Source of the DNA: Poecilobothrus nobilitatus
Lineage: Eukaryota; Arthropoda; Insecta; Diptera; Dolichopodidae
NCBI GenBank assembly: GCA_947095535.1
Contig: OX352773.1
Span: 123,490,552-123,554,551, forward strand
Length of the DNA stretch: 64,000 nt
Reading direction: 5' to 3'
Part shown: piece by piece, positions 9,355 through 20,959 of the stretch
How positions within the stretch are numbered: position 1 is the stretch's first letter
Layout of the letters: each line of letters starts with the position of its first letter
The notes under the pieces: model-generated
Seen by the model: the letters and a program-made list of their open reading frames with translations, nothing else
Database searches by the model: none
Told to the model about the DNA's origin: nothing
Made by a program: the position numbers and the translations under genes

Positions 9355-10864
9355 CCCCACCGTTACTCTGAGGCTCCGACGAAGTATTTATTATGATTTT
9401 CTTATGTTTTTTGTACAAACATTTTATTATTAAAATTACAATAATTATAAAAAACATAAGAAAAATATTGATAGATATATTTATTACATGATTTTTATAT
9501 TTTTTGTTTACAATATCGTTAATATTTTTTCTATTATTTTCTATATTTTTTACATGAAATTCTTCAAATTTTATATAATTCAAAGTTTTATTTTCAATTA
9601 TTTTTGTAGTATAGAAAGGTAAAATTATTTTGTCATTAATTTTAGTATAAAAATTTTCATAAGTTTTTTCTTTTATTTTAATTTTACAATTTTCGTACCT
9701 TATTAAATTGTTACCTGTTATAGTAATGTTAAAATTATTACAATTGTGTTGTATATTTGTTTTTCCAATATTTTTGGTTATAATTATGCCTTGAATTATT
9801 TCTTCAACTTCTTTATTTAAAAATTTTTGCATATTACAATGTGCTTTTTCAAATTTAAATATACTATTGATACATTCATTTTCTATAATTTTTAAATTTT
9901 TCTTTAAATTATTTTCGACATTTGAATTGTAACAAATATTAGTGTCGTCTATAAGAATGTTATAGTTTTCTAATAGAATAGTTTTATTATTTTTATTTGG
10001 TATTGGTTCAATGTGAATTTCAGAAAGCGGTCTTGCACTATATTCTGGAATTAGTAATATAATAATAATTTGTTCTAAATAAAATTTTACAGTAATTTTA
10101 ATATCTTGAATGCTTTCAAAATCAGAAAGCATATTTAGTTCTTTTTCTGTCAAAATGTTTTTTGATAGTATGACTAATTTACTTGTTAGTATTACTTGTT
10201 CCATATCGTCAACGTGAGTTTTGAGTAGGTCTATATCATAATTAATTAGATACATATATTGCATATATTTTATTTCGTCTTCTATTTCCAAAATTTCATT
10301 ATTGGTTTGCATATTAAAAGAATTTAGGTATTCTGAAATTGTATTTTGTTGAATTTTAATTTGCTTTGTGATATTCTTGATTTGGTCAGAAATTTGATTA
10401 TTAATTAGTATTTGTTTATTATTCTCGTTAATAAGGGATATCGAGTTCTTAGATAATGCTTCAATTTGTTCGTTAATAGCTTGTTCATCATTATAGTCCA
10501 TTGTACCGATAAGGTATTTTAGTCCGGTTCCTACTCCGTTAAATAAACTTCTTGTATGTCTTTTGTGTGGTTTAAGATTATCTATCTTTTTATCTAGTAG
10601 ATCGAAATTATGTTTAATTGTATTGTACATAGGGTTACTAAAATTTAGTTGTATTAGTTCAATATTTTTGTGTATTAGTACTCTACTGTTTTCATATTCT
10701 GTTATGTTTATGATATGTAATACCTTTTTAAAATCTCTGATAATTTTTCTATTACCTTGATTTATTGTAATAAAACCATTGTTGTTATCAATGTTTTGTA
10801 CTTCTAATTTTTGTGATAATATTAAAGGTATGAATATTATAATTAAGAGGGTAATTTTGAACAT
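9305..10864 (-). CDS. env: Errantivirus envelope protein (F-protein-like), intact
   Basis: 519 codons, uninterrupted. Residues 1-17 form a hydrophobic signal peptide. Near residues 100-106 a dibasic furin-type site (RHTR) is followed by a glycine-containing hydrophobic stretch typical of a fusion peptide. The middle is helical, Asn/Ile-rich and dotted with N-glycosylation sites. Near 455-480 there is a long hydrophobic membrane anchor with a basic cytoplasmic tail. This is the arrangement of errantivirus Env proteins, relatives of baculovirus F proteins, which act in membrane fusion. It starts 64 bases after the integrase stop and ends inside the LTR. Its intactness contrasts with the truncated gag. 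Confidence 0.85.
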   Translation of the reverse strand: MFKITLLIIIFIPLILSQKLEVQNIDNNNGFITINQGNRKIIRDFKKVLHIINITEYENSRVLIHKNIELIQLNFSNPMYNTIKHNFDLLDKKIDNLKPHKRHTRSLFNGVGTGLKYLIGTMDYNDEQAINEQIEALSKNSISLINENNKQILINNQISDQIKNITKQIKIQQNTISEYLNSFNMQTNNEILEIEDEIKYMQYMYLINYDIDLLKTHVDDMEQVILTSKLVILSKNILTEKELNMLSDFESIQDIKITVKFYLEQIIIILLIPEYSARPLSEIHIEPIPNKNNKTILLENYNILIDDTNICYNSNVENNLKKNLKIIENECINSIFKFEKAHCNMQKFLNKEVEEIIQGIIITKNIGKTNIQHNCNNFNITITGNNLIRYENCKIKIKEKTYENFYTKINDKIILPFYTTKIIENKTLNYIKFEEFHVKNIENNRKNINDIVNKKYKNHVINISINIFLMFFIIIVILIIKCLYKKHKKIIINTSSEPQSNGGGVINGNNTTNNKKALF

Positions 10865-10927
10865 TGTGATCTGAAAAGAAGTATTTATTTTTTATTATTT
10901 ATTTTTATTTTTTATTTTTTTTTTTGT

Positions 10928-13900
10928 TTAATTTGTAGTTTGATTTTGATTTCGTTTTTTCTTTTTAACTTTTATTGTTTTTGCTTTGACCGATGGGTTA
11001 CTATTATCTTGAAATCTCTTTTTGGGTTTGACGTGAGAATTATAATACTTTAGACCAGTATCTTTATTAGTTATATGGTTTTCATCTAATATTTCTATTT
11101 CCATTTTTCTGAATTTCGAGTGGTTTTTTCCCCCTCGCGGATCTTTTACAAAGTTTAAACCGGGAGTTATTTCAATATCGGTTCTATTTTTATTAAGAGC
11201 ATCTATTGTTTTGTCTTTAATTTTTAGAATTTTATTACGGATATTCTCATAGTCAATATCCTTAACTTTACCATTTATGAAGTCGATGGGTTTATAGTTG
11301 GTTGTCGAGTGAATAGTATTATTATACATTGCTATAATTTTTAGAATTTTTTCCTCAACGGTGTCCAAATTTACTCGTTCGTCATGTTTAAGTAGTCTAA
11401 TATGCTCGTTAATAGTGTTGTGCAGACGTTCGACATCGGCGTTCGAAGTATGATTATTATTTGAGGTATAATGAATATCAATATATTGATTTTGAAGAAA
11501 TTCCCGTAACGGGAGGGCTTTGAACCCTAATTCGTTATCAACTACTATTTTTTTTAAAATTCTCACAATAGATAAATATTGTAAAACGGCTCTTTTGAAT
11601 TCGGTCCAAGTTCGGGAATTAATTTTGATTGCTTGCGCAAACTTAGTAAATTTATCGATAAACGTTAAAAATAATGTTTGATCTAGGCTATAAAAAACGT
11701 CAATATGGACTATTTGGTTGGGACCTAAAGGTGTTTCTGTTATTTTGAACTTTGTTTTTATGGGTTTTCTTTCATATTTTTCGAGGTTACAAATCTCGCA
11801 GTTGTTTAGAAATTGCGCTACTCTATCGCATAACTTTGGGTGGTAGTATAGTAACTTCAGTTCATTGCATACTTCTGAAATTCCGCGGTGATTATTTTTT
11901 AAATGCTCTTTTTCTATAATTTCGGCAAGTTGCTCTTCGTCTACTATATCTTCTAATAATTTGTTACATTTAATTAACTTTAATTGGCCACTAGATGAAA
12001 AATGTTCGAAAAATATTTTTCTAAGGTTTCTAAAATATTAGAATCTTCAATATAAATTGCATTGATAGTTTTGGGATTGAAATGATTTTTCAAGACAGTA
12101 ATGGCTGTCTGTTCATCGAAATTTTTAGTGTGAATTACTTTCCTACATTTATTAAATATTTTTAAGTTCCTAATTCTAAGAGAACCTGAATTTGTTTTAT
12201 AAATAGAAATTTGAGTTTTAAATACATTTAAAGGAGATTTACTAATTGGTATACTATTATTTTTAATAAGTTCATTTGTCTCGTTATTTCCGTTCATTTG
12301 CTCTTCATTAAGGTTTACTTCTATACGTGATAAAGCATCGGCGTTACCGTTTTGAACACCTTTTTTATATATGATTTCGTAATCAAATTCGGAAAGCTTG
12401 AGACGCCAACGAACTAGTTTTGAGTTAGGTTCTTTTATGGAGAAGAGCCATTGGAGTGGCTTATGGTCTGTCTCAATTACGAATTTTCTTCCGAAAATGT
12501 AAGGGCGAAAGTACTTTGTGGTCCATACGATTGCCAATAATTCCTTCTCTATTGTACTGTAGTGTACTTCATGTTCGTTAAGAGTACGACTAGCATAACA
12601 CACGGGGCGTCCTTCTTGTGATAATACGGCACCAAGAGCGAATTGGCTTCCGTCTGTTGTAAGAGTAAAAGTTTTGTTAAATTCGGGATAAATAAGGATT
12701 GGTTCATTTATAAGTAGTCTTTTGAGAGTTTCGAAACTTTGAACATATTCAGGATTATCAATTTTTAGTTTTACGTTTTTCTTTAAGTATTTTGTCATTG
12801 GTTTAGCGACTTTGGAGTAGTCCTTAATGAATTTTCTGTAATATCCTGATAGTCCGAGAAATTGTTTAATTTGTTTTGGAGTTTTGGGAATAGGAAAGTT
12901 TTTGACACATTCAATTTTTTTAGGATTTGGTCTTATTCCTTCTAAAGTCACAATGTGACCAAGAAACTCAGTTTCTTTTTTCATAAACTCCGATTTATCT
13001 AATTGAATCATTAATTTGGCTTCTTCGAGCCTTTTAAAAATTTTTTTCAGCGAATCTATGTGTTCTTCAATAGATGCTGAAAAGATGATGATGTCATCTA
13101 AATACACCAAACAAATTTTATTTATATAGTCTTTTAAAACATGGTTCATTAACCGTTGGAAGGTAGCTGGTGCTGTTTTAAGTCCAAACGGCATTCGAAT
13201 AAATTCATAATGTCCATTTTCGACAGTGAACGCAGTTTTGTGAATGTCGCGTTCGTCAATTTCTATTTGGTGGAAACCTTTAGCAAGGTCTAACGTGATA
13301 AAATATTGGCATCTTCCCAATTTACTTAGTATGTCATCTATATTTGGTATAGGGTACCTATCGTCCAAAGTAATTTCGTTTAGTTTCCTATAGTCAATAA
13401 CGAGTCTCCATTTCTGTGTCCCACTGGCGTCCTCCTTCTTTGGGACGATCCAGACAGGAGCAGAATATGGGGAGTTGCTAGGCCTAATAATGCCCTTGTC
13501 CAACATCTCGTTAATTTGCCTTTGTACTTCCTCTTTGTGAATTTGAGGGTATCTATAAGACTTAGTGAATATTGGAACGTCATTAATAGTACGAATACGA
13601 TGTTTGATAGCGTTTGTGAAAGATAAATCTAAGTTTTCGTTATAGAATAAATGCGAGTATTGTTTTATAACTTGTAATAAATGCATTTTTTCAAAGTTGG
13701 ATAAATGTTCATTACGAATTTCGCTTAGCACATTAAATTTGTTATTAGTTTCAGAAATTATATTAAAGTTATTATGATTTACAATCTCAGTTTCTAATGG
13801 TGAAAAAGTTATAGATTTATTACCGCTACTAAGAATATTTGCTTTTACAACGGCTGTATAGTTCTGTACTTCATATATTCCTTCTTGAATTGTGATTTCG

Positions 13901-14345
13901 CCATCTGAGGACTTCCTTTCCTGCAGATAAGCTTTTTGAAGTACTGGTATAGTTAATTCATATTCACCTTTCTGAGTAATATTATATTTTGTTTCTTTAT
14001 TTTTATTTTTAAAATGTATTTGGATTTCATTATAAAGTGTGGTTAAAAGTTGTTGACCTAAGTCGATTTTAGTTTTTAATGGCATTAATATATTATTGCC
14101 TATTAGCCCGTCATAATTTTCATGAAAAAGAAAGACATACATTTCAACCTTCTTTGTTGAGTCTCCCAATTCTTTAAAAAGAGGTATAACTGCTTTATGA
14201 GTTATTTTTACATCTTGATTTATAGTTTTAATAATTATGGGGGTTTGAAGTTCTGTTAAATACATTGGATGACAAAGGTTAGGATTTATAATAGAGTGTG
14301 TTGCTCCGGTATCTATTATAAATTTAAGTGGTCTAATATTCCCAC
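10928..14345 (-). pseudogene. pol: Gypsy/errantivirus pol: protease, RT, RNase H, integrase (one frameshift)
   Basis: Reads in the -1 frame relative to gag. In order: aspartic protease DTGATHS near 14300; RT with VWIVPKKE, RLVIDYRKLN and the YLDD active site near 13100; RNase H with TTDGSQFALGAVLS and ETDHKPLQW. The frame shifts near 11990. The next frame then carries an H-H-C-C zinc finger (C..C near 11800) and integrase with catalytic D (VHIDVF, about 11700), D (VVDNELGF, about 11540) and E (ADVERLHNTINEH, about 11430). All key residues are present, so the frameshift and loss of the 5' end are the main defects. Confidence 0.9.
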
Positions 14346-14387
14346 TAACTAAGATATATGGTAATTGAGATTCGAGGCCGTTAAAAG

Positions 14388-14394
14388 AAAATTT
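14388..14394 (-). promoter_or_regulatory. Candidate -1 ribosomal frameshift site at gag-pol junction
   Basis: On the minus strand the heptamer A AAT TTT lies in the gag frame 36 bases before the gag stop and fits the X XXY YYZ rule. Slipping by -1 enters a frame that stays open into the protease. The same -1 frame is closed by TAA about 20 bases upstream, so the slip must occur in this short overlap. Downstream RNA structure was not tested. Confidence 0.5.
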
Positions 14395-14644
14395 GCTGGT
14401 AATTCTGGTTTGTTAACACTTTGCTGTGTTTCTCCAATGTTTATTTCCATTGGTTCAGATTCAGAAATTTGATTATTTCTGTTATAATTGTTTGTAAAAT
14501 TACTATTATTTACAAATGGGTTGTTCATGTGTGGGTAGTTGTTACTATTATTGGGATTATAATAGTTTGAATTTCGATTTTGAGAGGAATTCCATTGGTG
14601 GTTCCTATTGTTATTAATACTGTTATTTTGATTGTTCCTATAGT

Positions 14645-14833
14645 TGTTATTATTATTTTGGTTATTCTTATTAGAATTGTTATTATTTTGGTTGTTCCTA
14701 TTAAAATTGTTATTATTTTGGTTGTTCCTATTAAAATTGTTATTATTTTGGTTGTTCCTATTAAAATTGTTATTATTTTGGTTGTTTCTATTAAAATTGT
14801 TATTATTTTGGTTGTTCCTAATGTAGTTGTTAT
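14645..14833 (-). repeat. 30-bp tandem repeats inside gag
   Basis: Five to six near-perfect copies of a 30-base unit (ttattattttggttgttcct plus ten bases). On the coding strand each gives a 10-residue Asn/Phe/Arg/Gln repeat. The unit is a multiple of three, so expansion keeps the gag frame. Confidence 0.85.
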
Positions 14834-15339
14834 TATGAAGCTTTGTATTATTAAAGTTTCTAGAATTATTGATAGTAGCGTTATTATTGGTACGATTATA
14901 ATTGTAATTGGTTTTGGTGATTGGGTCACCAGAAAAGTTTTTATTTTTATTAATAGAATTAAATGTCTTTTGACCATTAAAATTATTAAGGTTAATATGT
15001 GCGTAGCATGCTTCATGTAAAATGTCAATGGCGGACTCAAGTGTTTTAGGGTCACGACAATATAAAATTGAACGCATTGGTTCAGGCATTTTGTTCTTAA
15101 AAATAGTTAGAGCAGAGTTTTTATTATTACTAATTGTTTGTTGAGCAACTGTTGAGTTGGCTCCTAATTCTAAGCTAACTTTTATATTTAATCTTCTTAA
15201 TGTATTTTTAATTTCGTTGTAAAAATCGACGGAATTTGTCTTAAAGGTGGTAGCTCTCAGTTGGTCAAAAAGTTCTTCAAGACTACACCGATCGCTAGCA
15301 ATTTTTAACAGCACATCTGAAGTTGTTGTTTGATTAGTG

Positions 15340-15597
15340 TATACGACAATTTGATTAAAAGTTATCAATCTTTTGCAATGACGGCAAGTTTCTGCTTAGA
15401 TCTTCTATTTTAACACTGTCAATATAGTTTTGAAGAAAAAGTTTTTTTTGTTCTCCTTTAACATAAATTTTTTCAGCTGACTCTAAATAGTGTGTTAATA
15501 TACATTTTACATCTAAATATTCAACTAAACCGTTGTAAAAATTATAAATATTTCCTTGTAAAAATTGTAGGTCAACTTTGAGAACTTGTTTAACCAT
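15340..15597 (-). pseudogene. Small RNase-H-like protein type 1, internally deleted (copy C)
   Basis: Starts MVKQVLKVDLQFLQGN like copy A, then jumps to NGLVEYLDVKC. About 55 codons, including the KELAI motif, are missing. The remaining frame is open for 80 codons but lacks the C-terminal Cys/His segment. Confidence 0.7.
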
Positions 15598-15717
15598 GTC
15601 GAAAGTTTATGGAAGAATGTTACATAGAATAACTAAATTTACATTTATATTCACTTCGGGAAAAGAGCTTTTCATATAAATATAGGTTAGCAGAGTTAGT
15701 TTTTAACTAATACAACT

Positions 15718-16385
15718 ATGCTGTTTCACCCATTTACTATGATGGTGACGGGTCCATCATCTTGTGGTAAAATCACTTTTATTCATAATTTAATAAAATA
15801 TAAAAAAGAAAATATACAACCACATATTAATAGAATAATTTGGTGTAATCCAGACAAAAATGCCGTTCCAAAATATATTAAAGATGTAGAATATAGTAAC
15901 ACTATTCCAGATTTTAATGATAATCAAAAACCTTTGTTAATTATTATCGATGATATGATGTTAAATTCTCATGATAAGTATGTATGTGATTTATTTACTA
16001 GAGGATCACATCATAGAAATTTATCTGTAATATTTGTAACACAAAATGTTTTTCACCAGAGTAAATTTTCAAGAGATATTTCACTTAACTGTAAATAGTT
16101 AGTACTTTTCAAAAATCCAAGAGATAAATCGCAGGTATAGCTCTCCAAATATATCCCAATCAAATCAAAGCATTTGAAAAAGTATATAATGATTTGACGT
16201 CAGTCCCATGTGGCTATATGTTAATAGATCTTACTCAAGACGTTAATGATATATTTCGATTAAGAAGTGATATATTTGGAAAAGGTTTGTGTTATTGTAG
16301 GAGAGATCAATTAGAAAAATTTGGGGAGGACTATGAAACGTTTGAAGACCAACCGACATATATTGCACCTATTAAAAACCTCTAA
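15718..16385 (+). pseudogene. Packaging ATPase, disrupted (copy C)
   Basis: 15718-16098 carries the N-terminal half with Walker A changed from CCGKTT to SCGKIT (the Lys is kept) and Walker B IIDDMM. A TAG and a deletion follow near 16098-16140. 16194-16385 carries the C-terminal part (LIDLTQDVNDIF...YIAPIKNL) in another frame. Full-length relatives: 31447-32121 and 1905-2579. Confidence 0.85.
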
Positions 16386-16388
16386 ACC

Positions 16389-16561
16389 TGAGTAAAAAAG
16401 CAACAACCCAATTACGAAAATATAAAAAAGAATTAAGATCACTTATTTGCCGGAAAAAATCTATAAATAGCAAAAGAAAAATCATTATTAAACGTGGTGG
16501 ATTTTTACCTACACTTCTTGGTGCAATACTATCAGGGATAATCGGAAATTTTATAAAATGA
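16389..16561 (+). pseudogene. GGF-motif small Polinton protein, 3' part (copy C)
   Basis: Reads SKKATTQLRKYKKELRSL, then a basic stretch and RGGFLPTLLGAILSG, ending in a TGA that overlaps the next ATG (ATGA at 16558-16561). Copy C keeps the Leu codon TTA after GGF, where copy B has TGA. The first 40 or so codons are deleted. Confidence 0.6.
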
Positions 16562-17025
16562 ATAATACAACATTTAATAAAATGATAATTTTAAAACCTG
16601 AGATTTATGAGAAAATGAAACAAAATGCGGACGTTGAACTTAATGAGTTGGATAAAAATATGAAAAAAATATTGTTAAATAAACATCTCACGGACACTCA
16701 AAAATGGTATTTATACAAACAAAATCTATTTAAAGTTAGAAACAAAAAACGACAGCTTCCTAGAAATAAAGAGGAGAAAGTAAAAATTACGGAAACAAAA
16801 GGTACTCAAACTTGTGCACAACGAATGTATATAGATGCAGAAACTCAATCGCATTTCTCTGAATATAAGAATGTTGGAATACAAGTTGTTCCTAAAGAAG
16901 AAGTATATGAAAAAGAAGCTGATGATGAAGTATTTGATGATGAAATTCAGGAAAATGTTTTAACAAAAGCATTGTCAGCTGCTTCAGTTGGAGAACGTCT
17001 TAGAAAAAGAAAATTAGTCCGTTAA
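16558..17025 (+). CDS. KMIILKP Polinton protein (copy C, C-terminus replaced)
   Basis: 155 codons: MNNTTFNKMIILKPEIYEKM, a helical region with ELDKNMKKILLNKHLTDTQK, a basic middle (RNKKRQLPRNKEEK) and an acidic stretch (DDEVFDDEIQENV). A gene of this layout sits in this place in other insect Polintons; its role is unknown. The last codons before the stop at 17025 lie at the junction with gypsy gag, so the natural C-terminal third is missing (compare 32389-33076). Confidence 0.6.
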   Translation: MNNTTFNKMIILKPEIYEKMKQNADVELNELDKNMKKILLNKHLTDTQKWYLYKQNLFKVRNKKRQLPRNKEEKVKITETKGTQTCAQRMYIDAETQSHFSEYKNVGIQVVPKEEVYEKEADDEVFDDEIQENVLTKALSAASVGERLRKRKLVR

Positions 17026-17843
17026 TGTTAAGATACAATGATTTGTCACAAAGTATATTTGGTGACATAATTAAATTTAAACTTCGTGGCAGAGCACGAG
17101 AAGTTATAGATATAAATAATCATGTTACCACGTGGATTGAAATCAAAGAAATCTTTGTAAACAATTTTAGTGATAGGTCTAACTTGGAAGAATTATTTAA
17201 CCAATTACGCGCAGTAACATTTAAAACAAGCTGCGGTGACTTCTATAACGATGTGAAAATTGCTCTTAGACGACTAAATGTTAAGACAGGCTTATCATCT
17301 GACGATGATCTTACAACAATTAGAAATATAATAAATAATAATAAAAATTCTGCTCTTACAATTTTTAAACGCTGTTCTATAAACAATTCACAAAATTTCA
17401 GTTCCCAATCAAAACAAAGAAATAATCATAAGAACTTTCTGAAAAACTATAATAATAATAATAGAAATAGTAATAATAATAATAGGTATAATAATAATAG
17501 TAACAGTAAAAATATCAGTTATAAGAATTATGCAAATAAAAATTATAGGCATAATAATTATTATAATAATAAAAATTCACGGAGCAATACCTTTCCAAAT
17601 CAAAACATTCAACATCGTATAAATCGATATTCGAACTCACATTATAATAACAATCCCAGTACTAGTTTTCACAATAATAACGATCAACAACTACCTTCCA
17701 ATCCTTATAACAAAAACTCATCTAATTACAATAATAGTAACCAAATTTACTATAACAATCAACTACCTCCTGCTGAACCAATGGAAGTAAATATTAATGA
17801 AGCTCAAAAGCAACTTACGTCAACTGCAACTTACCATATATAA
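17020..17843 (+). pseudogene. gag: Gypsy gag (plus-strand element), 5'-truncated
   Basis: Open for 272 codons. Contains FKLRGRAREVI, NLEELFNQLRAVTFK and a long Asn/Tyr/Ser-rich tail, parallel to the minus-strand gag at 14349-15300 but clearly diverged. It starts right at the edge of Polinton fragment C, so the native N-terminus is absent. Ends TATYHI*, with pol overlapping in another frame as in the left element. Confidence 0.7.
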
Positions 17844-19670
17844 TAATTAAAGGAAATATTAGACGACTAAAATTTATAATTGATTTTGGTGCGACCCATT
17901 CAATCATAAATCCTGAATTATGTAACCCAAAATATATTGAAGACCTAAAAACAAACACTTTACTAAAAACTATTAACGCAATGTTACTATAAGTCAAAAA
18001 GCTTTAATCCCCTTATTAAAAAAACTAGGAAACTTAGAAGTAAAAATGGAAATGCTTGTATTTAAATTTCATCAAGATTATGGTGGATTGATAGGTAACA
18101 ATATCCTTATCTCATTAAAAGCGATTATTAATTTTGAAATACAAAAATTAACTACCAAATATAAAGAAGTAGAACTTAAATTTTCAAATTCTACGGAAAA
18201 ATTTGGTTATGAAATAGAAGAAGCTGGTGATATCGAATTGGATATTCCAATACAACAAAAAGAAGGACTAGCCTACCTGAATGAAAAGAGTCTTCAGATG
18301 GCAAGGTAATTTGAAAGAAGGCATTTATAATGTAGAAGATTATTAAGCAAAAATTGTAATCAAAATAAAAGATCAAAATAATAAAATCTTAAATTTCAGT
18401 CCTGTATCAAGCGAAGTAGTTGATTATCAAAATTTTAATATTATTGAACAAAAAGAAAGTAAAAGCTTGTTGGAACAAATCAGAATAAACCACTTACATG
18501 CTAAAGAAAGGGAACCGCTTCTTAAAATTATTAAAAAATTTTCTAAAACATTTTATAAAGAAAACTCCGGGTTATCTTTTACCAATTGTATAAAACACAG
18601 AATCAGGACAACAAATGACATCTTTATTTTCATAAAATCTTATAGGTACCCTTATATATATAAAAAAGAAATAGAAACACAAATAGAGGAAATGTTAGAA
18701 AATGAAATAATAAGACATAGCAACTCACCATATTCTGCACCCGTATGGGTAGTCCCAAAGAAGGAAGACACCAGCGGTAAGCAGAAATGGAGAATTGTGT
18801 TTGGCTACAGAAAATTTAACGAAGTTACATTGGATGATAGACACCAATACCAAATATTTTAAGTAAACTGGAGAGATGCCAGTACTTTTCTACGTTGGAC
18901 CTTGCATAAGGAGTCCATCAAATTGAGATTGACGAACGGGACATTCGCAAGACCGCGTTCAGTGTCGAAAATGGACACTACGAATTTGTACGAATGCCGT
19001 TCGGACTCAAAACGGCACCAGCCACGTTTCAGCGGCTGATGAACTTCGTTCTAAGTGAATACATCAATAAAATCTGTATGGTCTACTTAAACGATATTAT
19101 TATTTTCTCTGCATCTATAGAAGAACATATAGATTAACATACAAAAATTTTTAAACGTCTAGAAGAAGCAAAACTAATGGTACAACTTGATAAGTCAGAG
19201 TTTATGAAAAGGGAAACCGAGTTTCTGGGTCACATCGTGACTTTAGGAGGAATAAGACCAAATTCCAACACAATAAAATGTGTAAAAGACTTTCCCATAC
19301 CTAAGAACCCTAAACAAATTAAGCAATTTCTTGGAAATTTATTAAAGATTACAGTAAAATCGCCAAACCTATGACAAAGTTTTAAAGAAAAATGAAAAAA
19401 TCAAAACTGACAACCCCGAATATGTTAAAAGTTTTCAAACCTTAAAAAAGCTACTTACTAACGAACCTATTTTAATCTATGCCAATTTCGAGAAAACTTT
19501 TACGCTAACAACAGACGCCAGCTAATTTGCTCTTGGCACCGTGTTATCACAATAGGGACGGCCAGTTTGTTATGCTAGCCGCACACTTAACGAGCACGAA
19601 GTACATTACAGTACTATCGAAGAAGAACTCCTGGCAATAATTTGGGCAACAAAGTACTATCGACCCTACT
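17816..19670 (+). pseudogene. pol: Gypsy pol remnants: protease, RT, RNase H
   Basis: Protease has lost its consensus (DFGATHS in place of DTGATHS near 17882). RT pieces 18467-18862 (VWVVPKKED, RIVFGYRKFN) and 18863-19374 are interrupted by stops; the active site near 19085 reads YLND rather than YLDD. RNase H scraps follow to about 19670 (KYYRPY). The integrase is entirely missing, and env follows at once, so an internal deletion joins RNase H to env. Confidence 0.8.
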
Positions 19671-20550
19671 ACTCAAAAAACATTTAGACGACATAGAGCA
19701 AATAATTCTTACTAGTAGTTCAGGTATACTTTCCAAAAATATATTAACAGAAAAAGAATAGAAATGACCTCGAATTTAGAAAGTCTTACAGAAATTAAAA
19801 TGGTAGTTGCGTTTCATTCTGAACAAATTATTATTATTTTAGTTATTCCAGAATATTTAGAAAAACCACTCACAAAAATATTAATCGAACCCATTCCAAA
19901 CAATCAAAATAAGGCTATAGTTTTAAATGAATACAATATTTTAATAAACGATTAAAACAACATATATAGTTCAAAGCAAAAAGAAAATCTCAAAAGAAAT
20001 TTAATTAAAATAAAGAATAATTGTACTAAAAATATATTACATTTTAAAGAAGCAAATTGTATTATGAGAAAATTTAAAAATACAGAAATTAAAGAAATTT
20101 CAACCGGAATTATTATAACAAAAAATCTCTTAAATCCAAATTTTTATCAAAATTGTAATAAATTAAATATCAATGTATCTAAAAATAGTTTAGTAAGATA
20201 TGAAAATTGTAAAATAGAAATTACCGAAGAAATTTTTGAAAAGTTTTATACTGCAGTTCATGAAAAAATAATACTTCCAAATTTTGTTACAAAAATTAAA
20301 GAAAATAAAACTATTAATGAAAATGTATTTGAGGAAGTCCATATGGAGAATATTAATAATAATAGAAAGAAAATAACTGAATTAAAAAAATAAAGAATCG
20401 ATAAACTTAACTATAAATATTTTTGTAAATTTTTTAATTTTAACATTTTTTATATATTTACTATTTATTTTACTACTAAGAAATTATGTATTAAATATAA
20501 AAATAATAAAAAAGTTGTAATAAATGCTTCGTTGGGAGCTCGGCTCAGTC
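19670..20550 (+). pseudogene. env: Gypsy env remnant
   Basis: Pieces 19764-19955 and 20064-20393 parallel the middle and C-terminal parts of the intact env at 9305-10864 (LESLTEIKMVVAF, VIPEYLEKPL, IIITKNLLNPN, IVRYENCKI-type block, HMENINNNRKK). The transmembrane stretch is recognisable at 20415-20490. The signal peptide, cleavage site and fusion peptide are absent. Several stops. Confidence 0.75.
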
Positions 20551-20570
20551 TAGCGATGGGAGTGTTACAA

Positions 20571-20900
20571 ATTACATTTCACATAATAAATATAATAATA
20601 ATATAAAAGTAACATTAGACGGCTAATGCTATTTGGAAATTTAATAACATGTGTTTCATGTGTGTCATGTTTCTTCTGTTCCCACAACAGTCAGCATGCA
20701 AATAAAAATTATTCAAAATTCTTTTTTACTTTATATACTTCCAATCTTTCAACATTCCGACAAAATATCGGAGAGGGAAAAAATTAAACAGTTCATTAGG
20801 TCGATTCCAACGGAGCATTTAAATTATTAAATAAAATAGCATTTAAAAATAATAGTGTTTAAAAATAAAATATTCTTTTTGTAAAACAAGTGTTTTATTC
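20571..20900 (+). repeat. 3' LTR fragment of the plus-strand gypsy
   Basis: Begins TGTTACAAATTACATTTCAC immediately after a purine-rich GATGGGAG. The right boundary is not visible; no PBS or 5' LTR exists for comparison. Confidence 0.45.
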
Positions 20901-20959
20901 TAGAGGATATTTTTTTTCCCCTTTTAAAAGAACTCTATATTTATCTGTTAACACAAACA

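Larger units (their letters stand above)
14349..15300 (-). pseudogene. gag: Gypsy gag, 5'-truncated, with Asn/Gln repeat region
   Basis: From about 15300 leftward the frame carries the conserved LEELFDQLRATTFK and FKNKMPEPMR segments of errantivirus Gag, then a long Asn-rich tail ending near 14349. The first codons of the open frame (15368-15301) belong to Polinton C, not to gag, so the natural start is lost. A CCHC knuckle is not visible; the basic Asn/Arg tail may replace it, as in other errantiviruses. The equivalent region of the plus-strand element is at 17025-17843. Confidence 0.8.
15301..17020 (+). mobile_element. Polinton fragment C between two gypsy gag fragments
   Basis: Matches copy B from about 30896 to 32830 with internal deletions: type 1 small protein (minus), ATPase, GGF protein and KMIILKP protein (plus). 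The left edge is the 'tttaacagcacatctgaa' block, shared with 30897 and abutting gag. At the right edge gag of the other gypsy begins. No Polinton terminus is present, so this is a piece trapped by rearrangement rather than a complete insertion. Confidence 0.8.

Noticed and set aside
14580..15020. 146-codon hydrophobic ORF (Ile/Val repeats) opposite gag
   Set aside because: Shadow of the 30-bp gag repeats; composition follows from AAT/AAC-rich coding on the other strand. The Leu/Phe-rich ORF at 14644-14826 is the same shadow.
14525..15055. 176-codon Ile/Thr-rich minus-strand ORF
   Set aside because: Alternative frame of the gag repeat region; no independent features.
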